Notes: a model not told the origin generated them from the letters alone. Positions 44,243-53,810 are shown, numbered from the stretch's first letter. The stretch is DNA of 64,000 bases from Acholeplasmatales bacterium (GCA_017449215.1 JAFSJY010000046.1:1-64000), one strand, 5' to 3'. Numbers and translations: made by a program.

Positions 44243-45109
44243 TTACTTACATTTAAATATTAATTCTTTAATTTGATTTTCATCAAAATTATATTTCTTA
44301 TTACAGAAATTACATGTGATTTCTAGCTTATGATCCTGATTTAAAATATCTGTTAATGTATCCTTACCTAAAGAGATTAATCCTTTTTCAAATCTTTCTC
44401 TATTACAGCTACATTCATATTTTAATTCCTTAGTTTCTAATATTTGATAATCTCCACCTGTAATTTCATTAATGATTTCTTCTGGATTATATCCTTCCTT
44501 AATCATTTCTGTACAAGGCTTCATTGTGTTTAATCTATCCTCTAAGGTCTTAATATATTCTTCCTTACAGCCTGGCATAACCTGAATTAAAAAGCCACCT
44601 GCAGATAGGACATTACCCTCATCATCAATTGATACACCAAGACCAACAGAAGATGGGATTTGTTCTGATTTAGCAAAATAATAAGTAAAGTCTTGAGCTA
44701 TATCACCAGATACTATTTCACAAGAAGATGAGAATGGAGCTCTCATATGTAAATCCTTTACTACCTCAATAGTACCAGCACCTACTGCGTGCTCAATATT
44801 TAATCTACCATCATTATATTGTAATAGTACTCCTGGATTTTGACAGAAGCCTCTTACCTTACCATCAGTTGCTTCAACTGTGATTTTTCCAACAGGACCA
44901 TCACAATCTAATTTAATATTTAAAAATTCTCCTGATTTATATGTACAAGACATAATAGCACCAATTGTTAGAGTACGACCTAATGCTTGTAAAGAAGAAG
45001 GCCATAAATTAAATATATTTTTAGCTTCCTTACAGATATCAGTTGTAATAGCTGCGTAGATTCTAACTGTTTGATTCATACAATATGCCTTTTGTAAATA
45101 ATCCTTCAT
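44243..45109 (-). CDS. hslO: Hsp33 redox-regulated chaperone
   Basis: This 288-residue protein is Hsp33. The C-terminal zinc switch is CSC (Cys233, Cys235) and CNFC (Cys266, Cys269). When oxidised the cysteines form disulfides and the chaperone becomes active. The core IGAIMSCTYKSGE and SGGDIAQDFTYYF-like blocks match the family. GAGGTG precedes the start codon. Confidence 0.94.
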   Translation of the reverse strand: MKDYLQKAYCMNQTVRIYAAITTDICKEAKNIFNLWPSSLQALGRTLTIGAIMSCTYKSGEFLNIKLDCDGPVGKITVEATDGKVRGFCQNPGVLLQYNDGRLNIEHAVGAGTIEVVKDLHMRAPFSSSCEIVSGDIAQDFTYYFAKSEQIPSSVGLGVSIDDEGNVLSAGGFLIQVMPGCKEEYIKTLEDRLNTMKPCTEMIKEGYNPEEIINEITGGDYQILETKELKYECSCNRERFEKGLISLGKDTLTDILNQDHKLEITCNFCNKKYNFDENQIKELIFKCK

Positions 45110-45174
45110 TTTAACACCTCGCGCATTATTATAACATAATAAGAAAATTATATAACTATTTTATTAAAAAGATG

Positions 45175-45180
45175 TATAAT
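45175..45180 (+). promoter_or_regulatory. -10 element of the lipoprotein quartet
   Basis: TATAAT at 45175-45180 lies about 50 bases upstream of ATG 45231; I see no convincing -35, so the assignment is weak. Confidence 0.35.
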
Positions 45181-45230
45181 AAAATTGATGAGTGTGGATT
45201 TTCAAAAAAATATAAGGATAAGGTTTAAAT

Positions 45231-46193
45231 ATGAACAAACGTAATGCTTTTAGTAAGATGATATTATTATCATCTATTGCATCATGCGTATTATTATTTT
45301 CATGTGGTAAGTCAGCTACTGAGACTGAAGACTTAAATGGAAAAATAATCGAATTTGAAAATATTGGTGGCAAAACAATTGATTCTAATATACCAGCTAG
45401 CAAAACTTATTACTCTATGAGCGAGTATCAAGCATTAGATAAAGTATTAAAGTATGCTTATACATCACCAACAACTGACATAGAAACTAAGGAATCTCAT
45501 GAAGTAAAGATTAAATATGGCATAGGAGATGTATTATATAATCATATTAAAAAGTATGAAAATGAAGTTGAATTATATAATAAGAATCAAGAAATAAAGT
45601 TGTCAATTTTCAGAATGAGCTATCCAAGTCTAAATTTCTATGATATTGCTAAAGAGATAAAGGAATATCCATATTATGATCGTGAATTATATGATCGAGA
45701 ATTGTACATCACAAAAAAACCAGAGGGTACGAAAATTAGTGAGATCTGCCAAAAAGAAGTAATATATACTGAAACTAACACGTTAGAATATTATTTTAGT
45801 GAAAGCTTTAAATATGATAAATTAGAATTTATAGATACTATTACAAAAGACAAACTAAGTGCATTAGATTCAACTAATAAAGCGCAATATGGTATATTAC
45901 AATATTTTTTCCTGCTTGAACCTTCGAATGATTCTGATGAGATAATTGAATTTTGTCGTTTAGCTAATGAGGAAGGAAGCACTAAAGCGCCTACAAAAAA
46001 TGGAATAGAAAATATAACATGGCAAGCTGACAATTATGTTTTCCCAATCGCAAATATAAATGACCCTAATTTTGGAAAACGTCAAATTAATCATTCTGCT
46101 TTAAGAATGCTACCAAGTAGCTTAAATAGTGGTTTAACTTATGTCATTGAAGATAATAATGTTACCTTCTATACAAAAAAGGAGGTGGCATAA
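45231..46193 (+). CDS. Lipoprotein A1 of a four-member paralogous family
   Basis: This 320-residue protein has a lipoprotein signal (LLFSC, Cys25). The body shares long blocks with A2 at 46842-47795: the signal region MILLSS, IKKYENEVELY, QEIKLSIFRM, NTLEYYFSESFKY, ITKDKL, YGILQYFFLLEP, and a C-terminal ALRMLPS. A tandem DRELY-DRELY occurs near residue 150. No family recognised. Its TAA overlaps the ATG of B1. Confidence 0.8.
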   Translation: MNKRNAFSKMILLSSIASCVLLFSCGKSATETEDLNGKIIEFENIGGKTIDSNIPASKTYYSMSEYQALDKVLKYAYTSPTTDIETKESHEVKIKYGIGDVLYNHIKKYENEVELYNKNQEIKLSIFRMSYPSLNFYDIAKEIKEYPYYDRELYDRELYITKKPEGTKISEICQKEVIYTETNTLEYYFSESFKYDKLEFIDTITKDKLSALDSTNKAQYGILQYFFLLEPSNDSDEIIEFCRLANEEGSTKAPTKNGIENITWQADNYVFPIANINDPNFGKRQINHSALRMLPSSLNSGLTYVIEDNNVTFYTKKEVA

Positions 46194-46807
46194 TGAAGCT
46201 TTTTAATAAATTGATAGTAGTTTTTGCTTTATCATTTGTAGTATTTATGAGTTCATGTACTCCTGAATACGAGAACACAGTGAGAGAACCATATGCGCAT
46301 GATGAACGCATTGGCTTCTCTACTGAAAATGAACCACTTGAATCTCATAAAGTCACTATTTATTATGGAAAGAAGGAATCAGAAGTAGATACTATTTTAT
46401 ATACTTATGATTACATTTCTATTATTCGTTCTAGTCAAAGCGCTAACAATTATAATATGTATGGTACTAATGCCTTAAATGATTTTGACCATGATGTTGT
46501 ATTTACAATTGTAAGAAATGTATATGAATCTACTAAAAGTAAGGTATGCAAGAGTACTATAATATATCAAGAAACTAATAAATTTAGTTATTACATTTCA
46601 GATGGCTTTGTCTACGGTAAAAATTCTTATGTGGATACAATAACAAAAGATGATTTATTTGATAATAAGGATGGATATGGGTATATTGTTTATGATTGGT
46701 ATTTTACTGAGGACAGTTATAAGAAATCAAAATATAGCACAGAAAAGCTATATTATACAATTGACGATGATAAAATAACATTTAAAATTGCTAAACAAGA
46801 TAATTAA
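46193..46807 (+). CDS. Lipoprotein B1 of a four-member paralogous family
   Basis: This 204-residue lipoprotein (MSSC, Cys22) shares with B2 the blocks GFSTENEPLESHK/GLHTENKPLNKHE, DFDHDVVFTI, and LYYTIDDDKITFKIAK at the C terminus. It also shares NKFSYYISDGFVYGK, TITKDDL and GYGYIVYDWYF with the A proteins, showing that A and B have a common origin. Function unknown. Confidence 0.8.
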   Translation: MKLFNKLIVVFALSFVVFMSSCTPEYENTVREPYAHDERIGFSTENEPLESHKVTIYYGKKESEVDTILYTYDYISIIRSSQSANNYNMYGTNALNDFDHDVVFTIVRNVYESTKSKVCKSTIIYQETNKFSYYISDGFVYGKNSYVDTITKDDLFDNKDGYGYIVYDWYFTEDSYKKSKYSTEKLYYTIDDDKITFKIAKQDN

Positions 46808-46841
46808 TTTAATAAAAAAATTATATACGGGAGGTGAGCTA

Positions 46842-47795
46842 ATGAATAAGCGTTCTATTATTAATAAGATGATATTGTTATCATCTATTTCAGCATGTGC
46901 TTTGTTGTTTTCTTGTGGTAAATCAGAAACTGAAACAAAAGATAAAGAAGGTAATACTATTGAATTTGAAAACATTACTAGTGACGAAATAGAAATTAAT
47001 CGAGTTAGATGGTGGGATGAAGCTTATACTGTCTTAGAGGACACATATGCTATATCTAGAACAGATTCATTAGCTAATTCATCACATGATGTAAATATAT
47101 CTTATGGTATAGGAGATAGATTACTTAATCATATTAAAAAATATGAAAATGAAGTTGAATTATTTGAAAAGACTCAGGAGCTAAAGCTATCAATATTTAG
47201 AATATGCTACGCAAACTATCAAGATTTTTCTATTGGTCAGAATATAGCTAGAAATCCTTATTATAATGTTTATTTTAATAATCTACCTGATTATGAGAAA
47301 AAAAGTGGAAGAAATATAGAAACATATATTGATGGAACTAATTATGAGGATTATTATTCTAGAGTTGAAGTTTATAGTGAAATAAATAATTTAGAGTATT
47401 ATTTTAGTGATGATTTCAAATATGGAAAATTAGAAATAATAGATAATATTACAAAAGATGATTTAAAGCCATTTGTTAAAAGAGATTGTAGTGAAGAATA
47501 TGGATTATTACAATATTCATTTTTGCTTGAGCCTGTAGATAGTGATGATGAGATAATTAAATATGGTCGTATAAGTGATGGAAGTGGTAATGAGCGTACT
47601 TATACTAAAAATGGTGTAGAAAGTGTTAGTTGGAATAAGGGAGATTATGCATTTCCTCTATATGAAGCAAATGATGGAACAGTACAAGTAAATAGAGCTG
47701 CATTAAGAATGCTAACAAGCTATGTTAGTAATTGTATTCCATATGTAATAGAAGGAAATAATGTTACTTTTAATACTTCTAAGGAGGTGGCATAA
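46842..47795 (+). CDS. Lipoprotein A2 of a four-member paralogous family
   Basis: This 317-residue lipoprotein (LLFSC, Cys25) is the paralogue of A1. I place the start at ATG 46842, right after GGAGGTGAG, because that gives the same MNKR signal peptide as A1. IKKYENEVELFEKTQELKLS, NNLEYYFSDDFKYGK, ITKDDLKP, YGLLQYSFLLEP and ALRMLTS mirror A1. Its TAA overlaps the ATG of B2 exactly as A1 overlaps B1. Confidence 0.8.
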   Translation: MNKRSIINKMILLSSISACALLFSCGKSETETKDKEGNTIEFENITSDEIEINRVRWWDEAYTVLEDTYAISRTDSLANSSHDVNISYGIGDRLLNHIKKYENEVELFEKTQELKLSIFRICYANYQDFSIGQNIARNPYYNVYFNNLPDYEKKSGRNIETYIDGTNYEDYYSRVEVYSEINNLEYYFSDDFKYGKLEIIDNITKDDLKPFVKRDCSEEYGLLQYSFLLEPVDSDDEIIKYGRISDGSGNERTYTKNGVESVSWNKGDYAFPLYEANDGTVQVNRAALRMLTSYVSNCIPYVIEGNNVTFNTSKEVA

Positions 47796-48469
47796 TGAAA
47801 AGAATAAATAGATTTATTTTATGCTTTATTCTTTCTCTTTTTGTCTTTTTAACGGCTTGTGATTCAGTATCTAGCCATGGTATTGACGCTTATTATTCTC
47901 AACCAATAACAGCGTGGCAGGAGAATCAATATATAGGATTACATACTGAAAATAAGCCGCTTAATAAGCACGAGCTAGATATATATTATGGACTACCTTC
48001 AGGTGTTATTTTTGAGATATTTGAGAATTATGCTAATTATTCAGCGTTTACTGATTTTGATCATGAGGTTAAATTTACAATTAAAAGAAGAATATATGAA
48101 AGCTCTACTAACTCAGGTACTGAATATAAGGAAAAGGATATTTTTACAAAGGTTGATAAATTAAGCTATTTTACATCATATGATTTTGTATATGGTAATA
48201 ATTCTATTAAGGATATTATTTCATTAGATGATGTTTATAATAATGAAGGTGGATATGGGTATATTAAATATGATTGGTATTTAACTGAGGTAGATGGATC
48301 TAATTTAATAATGAACTATATAACTGATTGGGATTGGAATTTAAAATATGGTAAACATATTCCAGAATCTAGATTATCTGGAACTAGGTCAACAAGTGCT
48401 TTATACTATACAATTGATGACAATTTAATTACATTTAAAGTAGCTAAAAAGAGTACAATATACAGCTAA
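47795..48469 (+). CDS. Lipoprotein B2 of a four-member paralogous family
   Basis: This 224-residue lipoprotein (LTAC, Cys22) is the paralogue of B1. It carries LHTENKPLNKHELDIYYG, DFDHEVKFTIKRRIYESS, LSYFTSYDFVYGN and LYYTIDDNLITFKVAKK. It is slightly longer than B1 because of an insertion near the C terminus. It ends the quartet. Confidence 0.8.
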   Translation: MKRINRFILCFILSLFVFLTACDSVSSHGIDAYYSQPITAWQENQYIGLHTENKPLNKHELDIYYGLPSGVIFEIFENYANYSAFTDFDHEVKFTIKRRIYESSTNSGTEYKEKDIFTKVDKLSYFTSYDFVYGNNSIKDIISLDDVYNNEGGYGYIKYDWYLTEVDGSNLIMNYITDWDWNLKYGKHIPESRLSGTRSTSALYYTIDDNLITFKVAKKSTIYS

Positions 48470-48532
48470 TTATACAGAAATATGGTATTTAATCGATAAA
48501 ACATATTATTATTAAAATAATAATAATACTTT

Positions 48533-48546
48533 TGAAAACGTTTTAC
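48533..48546. promoter_or_regulatory. cre-like operator TGAAAACGTTTTAC
   Basis: The sequence resembles a CcpA/LacI-family catabolite element (TGWAANCGNTNWCA) with mismatches at the last two positions. It lies 25 bases upstream of the -35 at 48571. Weak but suggestive. Confidence 0.3.
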
Positions 48547-48550
48547 TATG

Positions 48551-48564
48551 GTATAAATTTATAC
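48551..48564. promoter_or_regulatory. Palindrome GTATAAATTTATAC upstream of the arginine leader
   Basis: A perfect 14-bp palindrome ends six bases before the -35 of the leader promoter. It does not match the usual ARG box (TGAAT...ATTCA), so the regulator is unclear. Confidence 0.4.
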
Positions 48565-48570
48565 ATATAG

Positions 48571-48598
48571 TTGACTATTGTGAATTTAGAAGTATAAT
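48571..48598 (+). promoter_or_regulatory. Promoter of the arginine leader region
   Basis: TTGACT (48571-48576) and TATAAT (48593-48598) are 16 bases apart. The transcript should begin near 48605. Confidence 0.7.
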
Positions 48599-48603
48599 TT
48601 AAG

Positions 48604-48743
48604 TATCTATTTCGGATTTATCCCTAATAGATATCCCTGCAAAGATAGTTTAATATTATTTAAACTTGAGTATAATTATGAAAGGACACTAGTTAGTTCA
48701 TAATTATGTCCTTTTAAACAAAGAGGGCATAATAGCCCTTTTT
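48604..48743 (+). ncRNA. Structured RNA of unknown class with switch-like hairpins
   Basis: Directly after the promoter come: a hairpin TATCTATT/AATAGATA with inner GGA/TCC (48604-48633); GTTTAA/TTAAAC (48648-48665); an 11-bp stem ATAATTATGAA/TTCATAATTAT (48672-48682 with 48697-48707); and a competing stem AAAGGACA/TGTCCTTT (48681-48688 with 48707-48714) ending in TTTT. The last two share bases and cannot form together. A separate terminator follows at 48724-48743. It precedes the Arg T-box and may be a small RNA or a second attenuator. I recognise no known riboswitch class. Confidence 0.5.
48724..48743 (+). terminator. Terminator upstream of the Arg T-box
   Basis: AGGGC (48724-48728) pairs with GCCCT (48735-48739), followed by TTTTG. 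A short stem, but with a good T-run. Confidence 0.55.
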
Positions 48744-48769
48744 GTTTTTCTCATAGCAGGAAATTGAAT

Positions 48770-48933
48770 AATGCTGATGATAGAAAAATAGTAGATTTAT
48801 GAAAGCATATAGAGAGTCCTGGATGGTGGAAGCAGGATTGAAATAGTTTATTGAACGCGTTTCTGTAGGCATATAGTTTAGAGTGGGTTAAGATATAAAT
48901 ATCTTACCAATTAGAGTGGTACCGCGCAATTTG
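48770..48933 (+). promoter_or_regulatory. T-box leader specific for tRNA-Arg
   Basis: Stem I contains GATGATAGAAA at its base, the AGAGAGTCC...AAGCAGGA distal part, and the specifier in TTGAACGCG, where CGC (48856-48858) is an arginine codon. The T-box motif AGAGTGGTACCGCG (48913-48926) follows; TGGT would pair with the NCCA end of uncharged tRNA whose discriminator is A. Uncharged tRNA-Arg should favour the antiterminator and switch on argGHCJBDF. Confidence 0.9.
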
Positions 48934-48964
48934 CGTCTCTTTCGTTGAAAGAGGCGTTTTTTTG
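48934..48964 (+). terminator. T-box-controlled terminator
   Basis: CGTCTCTTTC (48934-48943) pairs with GAAAGAGGCG (48947-48956), followed by seven or more Ts. It is the alternative to the T-box antiterminator. Confidence 0.88.
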
Positions 48965-48997
48965 TTATATAATATGTTAGTATGGAGGTTATTAGAT

Positions 48998-50230
48998 ATG
49001 ACAAAAGGAATTAAAAAGGTAGTTTTAGCTTATTCAGGAGGTCTTGACACATCAATTATCATCCCTTGGTTAAAGGAAAATTATGATAATTGTGAGGTTA
49101 TTGCAGTATCAGGAAACGTTGGTCAAGCTGATGAGCTTGAGGGCTTAGAGGAGAAGGCAAAGAAGACAGGTGCTTCTAAGCTTTACATTGAGGATTTAAA
49201 TAAGGAATTCGTTGAAGATTTTATCTTCCCTACAGTTAAGGCAGGAGCTAAATATGAAAAGTATTTATTAGGTACTTCATTTGCTCGTCCTATTATCGCA
49301 AAGAGAATTGCAGAGATTGCTTTAAAGGAAGGCGCTGACGCAATTTGTCATGGTTGTACTGGTAAGGGTAATGACCAAGTAAGATTTGAATTAACTATTA
49401 AGGCATTCGCTCCTAACATGAAGATTATCGCTCCATGGAGAGAGTGGAACATTAAGTCTCGTGATGAGGAAATTGATTATGCTGAAGCACACAATATTCC
49501 ACTTCGTATTTCAAGAGAAACTAACTATTCTAAGGATAAGAACCTATGGCATTTATCTCATGAAGGTTTAGATCTAGAGGATCCAGCTAATGAGCCACAA
49601 TATAATAAGCCAGGCTTCTTAGAGTTAGGTGTATCTCCAGAGCAGGCTCCAGATAAGCCAGAGTATGTAACAATTCATTTCGAAAAGGGTATTCCTACAG
49701 CTGTCAATGGTAAGAAGTATAACGCTGTTGATTTGGTTTGGGAGTTAAATAAGATTGGTGGTAGAAATGGTGTTGGTATTCTAGACATCGTTGAAAATAG
49801 ATTAGTTGGTATGAAGAGCCGTGGTGTTTATGAGACTCCAGGTGGAACTATTCTTTATGAAGCACATGAATTATTAGAGTCTATTACATTAGACAAGGAA
49901 ACTGCTCACTATAAGAAGTCAGTATCTGATAAGTTTGCAGATTTAGTTTATAACGGATTATGGTATACACCACTTCGTGAGGCTTTATCAGCATTTGTTG
50001 ATAAGACTCAGGAGCATGTAACTGGTGATGTTAAAGTAAAGCTTTATAAGGGTAATATTATCCCTGCTGGTATTACATCTCCATGGACATTACATAATAT
50101 GGACATCGCATCATTCGATGATGATGGTGGTGCATATAATCAAGCAGATTCTGCTGGATTCATTAACCTATTTGGTTTACCAGTAAGAGTTCAAGCTATG
50201 GTTAATGAGAAGAACAAAAATTTAAAGTAA
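48998..50230 (+). CDS. argG: Argininosuccinate synthase
   Basis: This 410-residue enzyme joins citrulline and aspartate using ATP. It shows the P-loop-like AYSGGLDTS near residue 10, [14 protein letters not shown] and ETPGGTIL. The start ATG 48998 follows GGAGGT; an upstream in-frame ATG at 48974 precedes that site and is rejected. It is the first gene after the T-box. Confidence 0.96.
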   Translation: MTKGIKKVVLAYSGGLDTSIIIPWLKENYDNCEVIAVSGNVGQADELEGLEEKAKKTGASKLYIEDLNKEFVEDFIFPTVKAGAKYEKYLLGTSFARPIIAKRIAEIALKEGADAICHGCTGKGNDQVRFELTIKAFAPNMKIIAPWREWNIKSRDEEIDYAEAHNIPLRISRETNYSKDKNLWHLSHEGLDLEDPANEPQYNKPGFLELGVSPEQAPDKPEYVTIHFEKGIPTAVNGKKYNAVDLVWELNKIGGRNGVGILDIVENRLVGMKSRGVYETPGGTILYEAHELLESITLDKETAHYKKSVSDKFADLVYNGLWYTPLREALSAFVDKTQEHVTGDVKVKLYKGNIIPAGITSPWTLHNMDIASFDDDGGAYNQADSAGFINLFGLPVRVQAMVNEKNKNLK

Positions 50231-50246
50231 TTATGAGGTAAAAATT

Positions 50247-51620
50247 ATGGCAAAGGCAATGTGGGCTGGAAGATTCCAAAAGGAAGAAAATAAGGAAGTA
50301 AATGATTTTAATTCATCAATATCATTCGATTCTAGAATGTATGAAAGTGATATAACTGGCTCAATTGCCCATGCTAGAATGCTAGGCAATCAGGGAATCA
50401 TTTCTAAATCAGATTCAGAATTAATTATTGAAACATTAGCAAAAATTCTAGAAGACATTAATAATGGTAAGCTAGAATTTGATATGGAGGCTGAGGATAT
50501 TCATATGTTTATCGAGGCTGAGCTTACTAATAGAATTGGTGAGGTTGGTAAAAGATTACATACATCTAGATCTAGAAATGATCAGGTTGCATTAGATATA
50601 AGACTTCATTTAAAGAAGGAAGTAGCTAAGATTGTAGAGGCTATATCTAGTCTAATTGATACTTTCTTAGACATGGCAGAAAAGAATAAGGAAACTATTA
50701 TGCCAGGCTATACTCATTTACAAAGAGCACAGCCTATAACACTAGCAAATCATCTTTTAGCTTATGCATTTATGCTTAAGCGTGATAAGGAAAGATTTAA
50801 TGATGCAGTTAAGAGAATGAATTATTCTCCACTAGGATCTTGTGCCCTAGCAGGTACAACATATCCAATTGATAGAGATATGGTAGCTAAGGAATTAGGA
50901 TTCGATGGAATTGTCAGAAATTCATTAGATGGTGTATCTGATAGAGATTTCTGTGTAGAAATTGCAAGTGCGGCATCACTTTGTATGATGCACTTATCTA
51001 GATTCTCAGAAGAAATCATTATGTGGTGCTCATGGGAATTTAAATTCATTGAGCTTGATGATGCATATTCAACTGGTTCATCAATTATGCCACAAAAGAA
51101 GAATCCAGATATTTGTGAGCTTGTAAGAGGTAAGACTGGTAGAGTATATGGTGATTTAATCACATTATTAACTATACTAAAGGGTACTCCACTTGCATAT
51201 AACAAGGATATGCAGGAGGATAAGGAGGCAATATTTGATTGCCTTGATACCTTATCAATGTGTCTTCATATTGTTAAGCCTATGGTTGAAACAATGAAGG
51301 TTAATAAGGAAAATATGAGAAACGCTGCCGCTAAGGGCTTTATTAACGCTACTGACTTAGCTGATTATTTAGTTAAGAAGGGTATGGCCTTTAGAAGTGC
51401 ATATAAGATTTCTGGATCAATTGTTGCTTATTGTATTGAGAATAATTTGGTTTTAGAAACTGTTTCTTTAGATAAATATAAGGAATATTCTGATTTATTT
51501 GATTCAGATGTATATCAATATATCAATTTAGAGGAATGTACTTTTAAGAGAACAAGTAAGGGTGCCTCAGCTATAAAGAGTGTTGAGGAACAAATAAATT
51601 TCCTAAGAGGTAATAAGTAA
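50247..51620 (+). CDS. argH: Argininosuccinate lyase
   Basis: This 457-residue fumarase/aspartase-superfamily enzyme cleaves argininosuccinate to arginine and fumarate. HTSRSRNDQVALD, TPGYTHLQRAQP-like GYTHLQRAQPIT and the signature GSSIMPQKKNPD are present. It overlaps argC by one base. Confidence 0.96.
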   Translation: MAKAMWAGRFQKEENKEVNDFNSSISFDSRMYESDITGSIAHARMLGNQGIISKSDSELIIETLAKILEDINNGKLEFDMEAEDIHMFIEAELTNRIGEVGKRLHTSRSRNDQVALDIRLHLKKEVAKIVEAISSLIDTFLDMAEKNKETIMPGYTHLQRAQPITLANHLLAYAFMLKRDKERFNDAVKRMNYSPLGSCALAGTTYPIDRDMVAKELGFDGIVRNSLDGVSDRDFCVEIASAASLCMMHLSRFSEEIIMWCSWEFKFIELDDAYSTGSSIMPQKKNPDICELVRGKTGRVYGDLITLLTILKGTPLAYNKDMQEDKEAIFDCLDTLSMCLHIVKPMVETMKVNKENMRNAAAKGFINATDLADYLVKKGMAFRSAYKISGSIVAYCIENNLVLETVSLDKYKEYSDLFDSDVYQYINLEECTFKRTSKGASAIKSVEEQINFLRGNK

Positions 51621-52585
51621 TGGAAAAGTTTAAGGTATTTATTGATGGAGAGGCTGGTACTACAGGTCTTCGTATTTATGAAAGATTAAGTGAATTTAAT
51701 GATATTGAATTATTATCAATTAATCCTGATTTAAGAAAGGACCCAGCTGAAAGAAAAAAATTAATTAATCAAGCAGATGTAGTATTTTTATGTCTTCCTG
51801 ATGACGCAGCTAAGGAATCAGTATCTTTACTTGATAAGGACAATAAGCATACTAAGATTATTGATACATCAACAGCTCATAGAACAAATGAATTATTTGC
51901 CTATGGCTTTCCTGAATTAGATAAGGATTTAGAAAATAAGATTAAGAATAATCAGCTAATAGCTAATCCAGGCTGTCATGCCTCTGGATTTATAGTAGCT
52001 GCCTACCCATTAATTAAATTAGGCATTTTAGATAAGAATTATCCATTTGCTGTTAATTCAATTACTGGCTATTCAGGTGGCGGTAAGAAGATGATTGCTG
52101 ATTATGAAACAAATGAGGACCCATTATATAAGGCACCAAGATTATATGGTATGGGCCAAACACATAAGCATTTAAAGGAAATGAAGGCTATTGTTGGATT
52201 AGATTTAAACCCTATCTTTAATCCAATTGTTTCTAATTTCTATAGTGGTATGATGGTATCTACTGGTATTGAGGTATCATATATGAAGAAGAAATATACT
52301 GCTTTAGAATTAAGAGATGTTTTAGCTGATTACTATAATAAAGAGAATTCATTAGTTAAGGTTATGCCTTTTAATGAAAAGGGTACTGATTCAGGCTTTT
52401 TATCTGCTGGTACATTATCTGGATGCGATAATATGTATCTTTATGTTAACGGTAATGACGAAAGAATATGTATTACTGCAGTTTATGATAATTTAGGCAA
52501 GGGTGCTTCTGGTGCGGCAATTCAAAATATGAATTTAGCACTTGGAAGAAGCGTTAAATCTGGATTAGACGTTAAGGAGGATTAA
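51620..52585 (+). CDS. argC: N-acetyl-gamma-glutamyl-phosphate reductase, type 2
   Basis: This 321-residue enzyme is of the shorter type 2 class: FIDGEAGTTGLRIYERL forms the NADPH site and NPGCHASG holds the catalytic Cys119. Type 2 ArgC is best known from Proteobacteria, whereas Bacillus has the longer type 1. Every other gene in the operon is of normal Firmicute type, so argC may have been replaced by transfer. Confidence 0.93.
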   Translation: MEKFKVFIDGEAGTTGLRIYERLSEFNDIELLSINPDLRKDPAERKKLINQADVVFLCLPDDAAKESVSLLDKDNKHTKIIDTSTAHRTNELFAYGFPELDKDLENKIKNNQLIANPGCHASGFIVAAYPLIKLGILDKNYPFAVNSITGYSGGGKKMIADYETNEDPLYKAPRLYGMGQTHKHLKEMKAIVGLDLNPIFNPIVSNFYSGMMVSTGIEVSYMKKKYTALELRDVLADYYNKENSLVKVMPFNEKGTDSGFLSAGTLSGCDNMYLYVNGNDERICITAVYDNLGKGASGAAIQNMNLALGRSVKSGLDVKED

Positions 52586-52587
52586 TC

Positions 52588-53808
52588 ATGAAGGTTATTG
52601 AAAATGGTGTTGTAGCTCCACTTGGCTTTAAGGCTAATGGTATTGAGGCTGGTATTAGAGAGGGCAAGAAGAGAATTGACCTTGCTTTAATTACATCTAG
52701 TGTTAAAGCAACTGCCGCTGCTGTATATACTACTAATTTAGTTAAGGCCGCTCCAATTTATGTAACTAAGGATAATTTAGCTGATGGATATGCTCAGGCT
52801 ATGATTTGTAATGCAGGTAATGCTAATACTTGTAATGCAGATGGTATTGAAATAGCCACTAAGACTTGTGAGCTATTAGCTAAGGAATTAAATATTAGTG
52901 CTAAGGATATTATCGTTGCTTCAACTGGTGTAATTGGTATGCCAATGTCAATTAAGCCAGTTGAAAATGGTATGGCTAAGCTTGTTGCTGGTCTTGATAA
53001 TAAGAAGGAAAATGCTGATTTAGCAGTTAAGGGTATTATGACAACTGACACAGTTGCTAAGACAATAGCTGTTGAATTTGAAATTGGTGGCAAGGTTTGT
53101 AAGATGGGTGCCATGACTAAGGGTGCTGGTATGATTCATCCTCAAATGGCAACTATGCTATGCTTTGTTACAACAGATGCTAAGATTTCATCTAAGATGC
53201 TTAATGAGGCATTAAAGGATGTTGTTGATGATACATTTAATATGCTATCTGTAGATGGTGATACATCAACAAATGACACATTATCAATTATGGCTAATGG
53301 TTTAGCTGGTAATAAGGAAATTACAGAAAAAAATGCTGATTATGAGGCATTTAAGAATGCTTTATATTTTGTATGTGAGAATTTAGCTAGAAGAATGGCT
53401 AAGGATGGCGAGGGTGCTACAAGACTACTTGAATGTGTAGTAACTGGTGCTAAGACAAAGCAGGATGCTAGAATAGTAGCTAAGTCAGTTATTTGCTCAT
53501 CACTTTTAAAGGCTGCAATCTTTGGTAGTGATGCTAACTGGGGTAGAGTATTATGTGCTATTGGCTATTCTAAGGCAGATTTAGATATTAATAAGGTTGA
53601 TGTAGATTTCAAATCTCGTAAGGGTCAAATTGCAGTTTGTAGAAATGGTGCTGGTGTACCATTTAGTGAAGAAATTGCAAAAGAGATTCTACTTGAGGAT
53701 GAAATCGAGGTAGTAGTAAACTTAAATTCAGGGGAAGGAGAATCTAAGGCCTTCGGTTGTGATCTAACATATGATTATGTAAAGATTAACGGAGACTATA
53801 GAAGCTAA
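52588..53808 (+). CDS. argJ: Bifunctional ornithine acetyltransferase / N-acetylglutamate synthase
   Basis: This 406-residue protein is processed between Ala188 and Thr189 at the conserved KGAGMIHPQMATML; Thr189 becomes the N-terminal nucleophile. It transfers acetyl from acetylornithine to glutamate, which closes the acetyl cycle, so no argE or argA is needed in the operon. Confidence 0.95.
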   Translation: MKVIENGVVAPLGFKANGIEAGIREGKKRIDLALITSSVKATAAAVYTTNLVKAAPIYVTKDNLADGYAQAMICNAGNANTCNADGIEIATKTCELLAKELNISAKDIIVASTGVIGMPMSIKPVENGMAKLVAGLDNKKENADLAVKGIMTTDTVAKTIAVEFEIGGKVCKMGAMTKGAGMIHPQMATMLCFVTTDAKISSKMLNEALKDVVDDTFNMLSVDGDTSTNDTLSIMANGLAGNKEITEKNADYEAFKNALYFVCENLARRMAKDGEGATRLLECVVTGAKTKQDARIVAKSVICSSLLKAAIFGSDANWGRVLCAIGYSKADLDINKVDVDFKSRKGQIAVCRNGAGVPFSEEIAKEILLEDEIEVVVNLNSGEGESKAFGCDLTYDYVKINGDYRS

Positions 53809-53810
53809 TT

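Noticed and set aside
50822-51205. 127-codon minus-strand frame in argH
   Set aside because: Antisense shadow of conserved argH.
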